A stretch of DNA of 7,654 nucleotides from JBJKPP01 sp046706145 (GTDB taxonomy: Bacteria > Bacteroidota > Ignavibacteria > Ignavibacteriales > Ignavibacteriaceae): the NCBI GenBank assembly GCA_046706145.1, contig JBJKPP010000115.1:1-7654 (forward strand), given 5' to 3'. The stretch's first letter is position 1, and every line of letters starts with the position of its first letter. The notes below the pieces were generated by a model that saw only the letters and a program-made list of their open reading frames with translations, was not told the origin of the DNA and searched no databases. Positions 6,960-7,654 of this stretch are shown here, piece by piece. Made by a program: the position numbers and the translations under genes.

Positions 6960-6978
6960 AATAACCAAAAAATAACCA
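6960..6978. repeat. Direct repeat AATAACCA x2 with an 11-bp period
   Basis: AATAACCA occurs at 6960-6967 and again at 6971-6978, one DNA helical turn apart. It lies upstream of the candidate promoter of the lipoprotein gene. Such phasing is typical of binding sites for dimeric or tandem-binding regulators, but two 8-mers in A+T-rich DNA may be chance. Confidence 0.3.
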
Positions 6979-7005
6979 CGATATCTATTGTTAAAACCAT
7001 TAAAA

Positions 7006-7039
7006 GTGTTATTTTATGCTCTTGAAATATAATATTTCA
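7006..7039 (+). promoter_or_regulatory. Candidate promoter of the lipoprotein gene with a dyad over its -10 box
   Basis: TATAAT (7028-7033) is an exact -10 consensus, 16 bp after a partial -35 (GTGTTA, 7006-7011; three of six matches). The predicted RNA start near 7040 leaves a leader of about 28 nt. The -10 lies inside a perfect inverted repeat, TGAAATATAATATTTCA (7023-7039; 8-bp arms, 1-bp centre). This could be an operator where a bound protein would block polymerase. The A+T-rich palindrome could also arise by chance. Confidence 0.4.
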
Positions 7040-7056
7040 TCTCAAAATTGATGAAA
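7035..7056 (+). promoter_or_regulatory. Leader inverted repeat next to the lipoprotein ribosome site
   Basis: TTTCATC (7035-7041) pairs perfectly with GATGAAA (7050-7056) around an 8-nt loop, ending directly before the AGGGA ribosome site. It shares the bases TTTCA with the right arm of the upstream dyad, so the two folds exclude each other. If the RNA starts near 7040, most of the left arm is missing from the transcript and the hairpin could not form, so its role depends on the real start site. Confidence 0.25.
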
Positions 7057-7061
7057 AGGGA
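7057..7061 (+). promoter_or_regulatory. Ribosome binding site (AGGGA) that fixes a TTG start
   Basis: AGGGA lies 6 nt before TTG 7068. The nearby ATG at 7051 reads only four codons before TAA and is out of frame. No ATG or GTG lies between the in-frame stop TGA (7023-7025) and the signal peptide, so TTG is the supported start. Confidence 0.65.
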
Positions 7062-7067
7062 ATAAAA

Positions 7068-7654
7068 TTGAGAGCTATAATAATAACATCGCTTTTACTT
7101 GCTGGCGTATTTATCCTGCAAAGCTGTCAGCCTCAAGCAAAACATCAAATACAAAAACCACAAAAATTAACAGTAGAGAATCTAAGAAGACTTGTTTCAG
7201 AAGGATTGGACGGAAGCAAAACTGCTAAAGATTCCCTGTCTGGTTTATTCGATCTTTCTGAAGGCGCGGGGAAATACAACGACCTAGAAGTGAATAATAT
7301 TAGTCTTAACAATGGCAAAAATGATTTTTATGTTCTGCTTGAATACCCAAATCCTCTTTACAATAAATTGGCTTTTTATGGTGAAGATCTGAAGTGTTTC
7401 CTTATTGATAGATCACTGACAGGAAACATTAAAGTAAGACCTTTTCAAAATAACGGACAAAACTACTTAGAAGTAAACGAAGGATTTCGGGCTAAAGACA
7501 TTTATCAACTTAATAGAACTTCTTTCTACCTGTTATCTGATACAAGTGCCTCGCTCGTTTTTAGAACTTTTACAAAAATAGTTGACCCTTATTTAGACTA
7601 TTCTCAAAAAATTATCACTTTTACTCCCGATACAATCAAAACCAAAATAAATTC
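7068..7654 (+). CDS. Predicted lipoprotein of unknown function, TTG start; 3' end beyond window
   Basis: I do not recognise the family. The 195 visible codons begin with a lipoprotein signal peptide: R2, a hydrophobic core (about 4-17) and a lipobox LQSC with C20 as the expected lipidated cysteine. A Gln/Lys-rich linker (21-33) follows, then an apparently globular domain with alternating hydrophobic and polar stretches suggesting beta strands (74-92, 100-114, 131-137, 151-167). There is one further cysteine (C110) and no recognisable catalytic motif. The reading frame is open to the window edge, with codon use like the neighbouring genes. TTG 7068 is chosen because AGGGA lies 6 nt upstream and no ATG or GTG fits the signal peptide. 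It follows uvrC by 166 bp and probably has its own promoter. Location: periplasmic side of the inner or outer membrane. Function cannot be inferred from context. Confidence 0.8.
   Translation, partial: MRAIIITSLLLAGVFILQSCQPQAKHQIQKPQKLTVENLRRLVSEGLDGSKTAKDSLSGLFDLSEGAGKYNDLEVNNISLNNGKNDFYVLLEYPNPLYNKLAFYGEDLKCFLIDRSLTGNIKVRPFQNNGQNYLEVNEGFRAKDIYQLNRTSFYLLSDTSASLVFRTFTKIVDPYLDYSQKIITFTPDTIKTKIN

Noticed and set aside
1..7654. CRISPR array, IS element, tRNA, phage or defence system
   Set aside because: No long repeats, terminal inverted repeats, cloverleaf folds, transposase or defence domains are seen; all long frames are recognised housekeeping or envelope genes apart from the one lipoprotein.

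Overview
The window looks like a chromosomal segment from an A+T-rich, Gram-negative (lipid A-making) bacterium, most plausibly of the Bacteroidota/Chlorobiota (FCB) group. The sequence style resembles Ignavibacteria, but that rank is an inference. Support comes from an LpxH-type phosphoesterase with Bacteroidota-like motifs (LFDYWFEY, GNHDF, INLGSW), short single-anchor M1 peptidase and class A PBP proteins, and a Bacteroidota-like lipoprotein N-terminus. Several genes nevertheless carry clear Shine-Dalgarno (SD) sequences (AAGGAG, AGGGA), which classical Bacteroidetes mostly lack. I see no phage, IS, CRISPR, tRNA or rRNA features.

Left half, minus strand (3605 down to 1): a likely envelope operon. 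A membrane-anchored M1 zinc aminopeptidase (3605-1896) is followed after 57 nt by an LpxH-like UDP-2,3-diacylglucosamine hydrolase with a GTG start (1839-1114). One base further on is a class A penicillin-binding protein (1112 to beyond position 1), whose transpeptidase half lies outside the window. The last two genes are almost certainly cotranscribed and translationally linked, because the PBP ribosome site lies inside the end of the lpxH-like gene. The three products act at or across the inner membrane: peptide trimming, lipid A synthesis and peptidoglycan polymerisation.

Centre: a compact 125-bp divergent intergenic region (3606-3730) separates this operon from glgC.

Right half, plus strand: glgC (3731-4969; ADP-glucose synthesis for glycogen), then uvrC (5051-6901; excision nuclease subunit of nucleotide excision repair), then a 166-bp intergenic region rich in small dyads and repeats. 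Last comes the start of an uncharacterised lipoprotein gene with a TTG start (7068 to beyond 7654). These three genes have no obvious shared pathway. The spacers (81 and 166 bp) and the lack of strong terminators leave their transcription units undecided.

Most of the window is ordinary housekeeping content. The least explained parts are the lipoprotein and the structured DNA just upstream of it.
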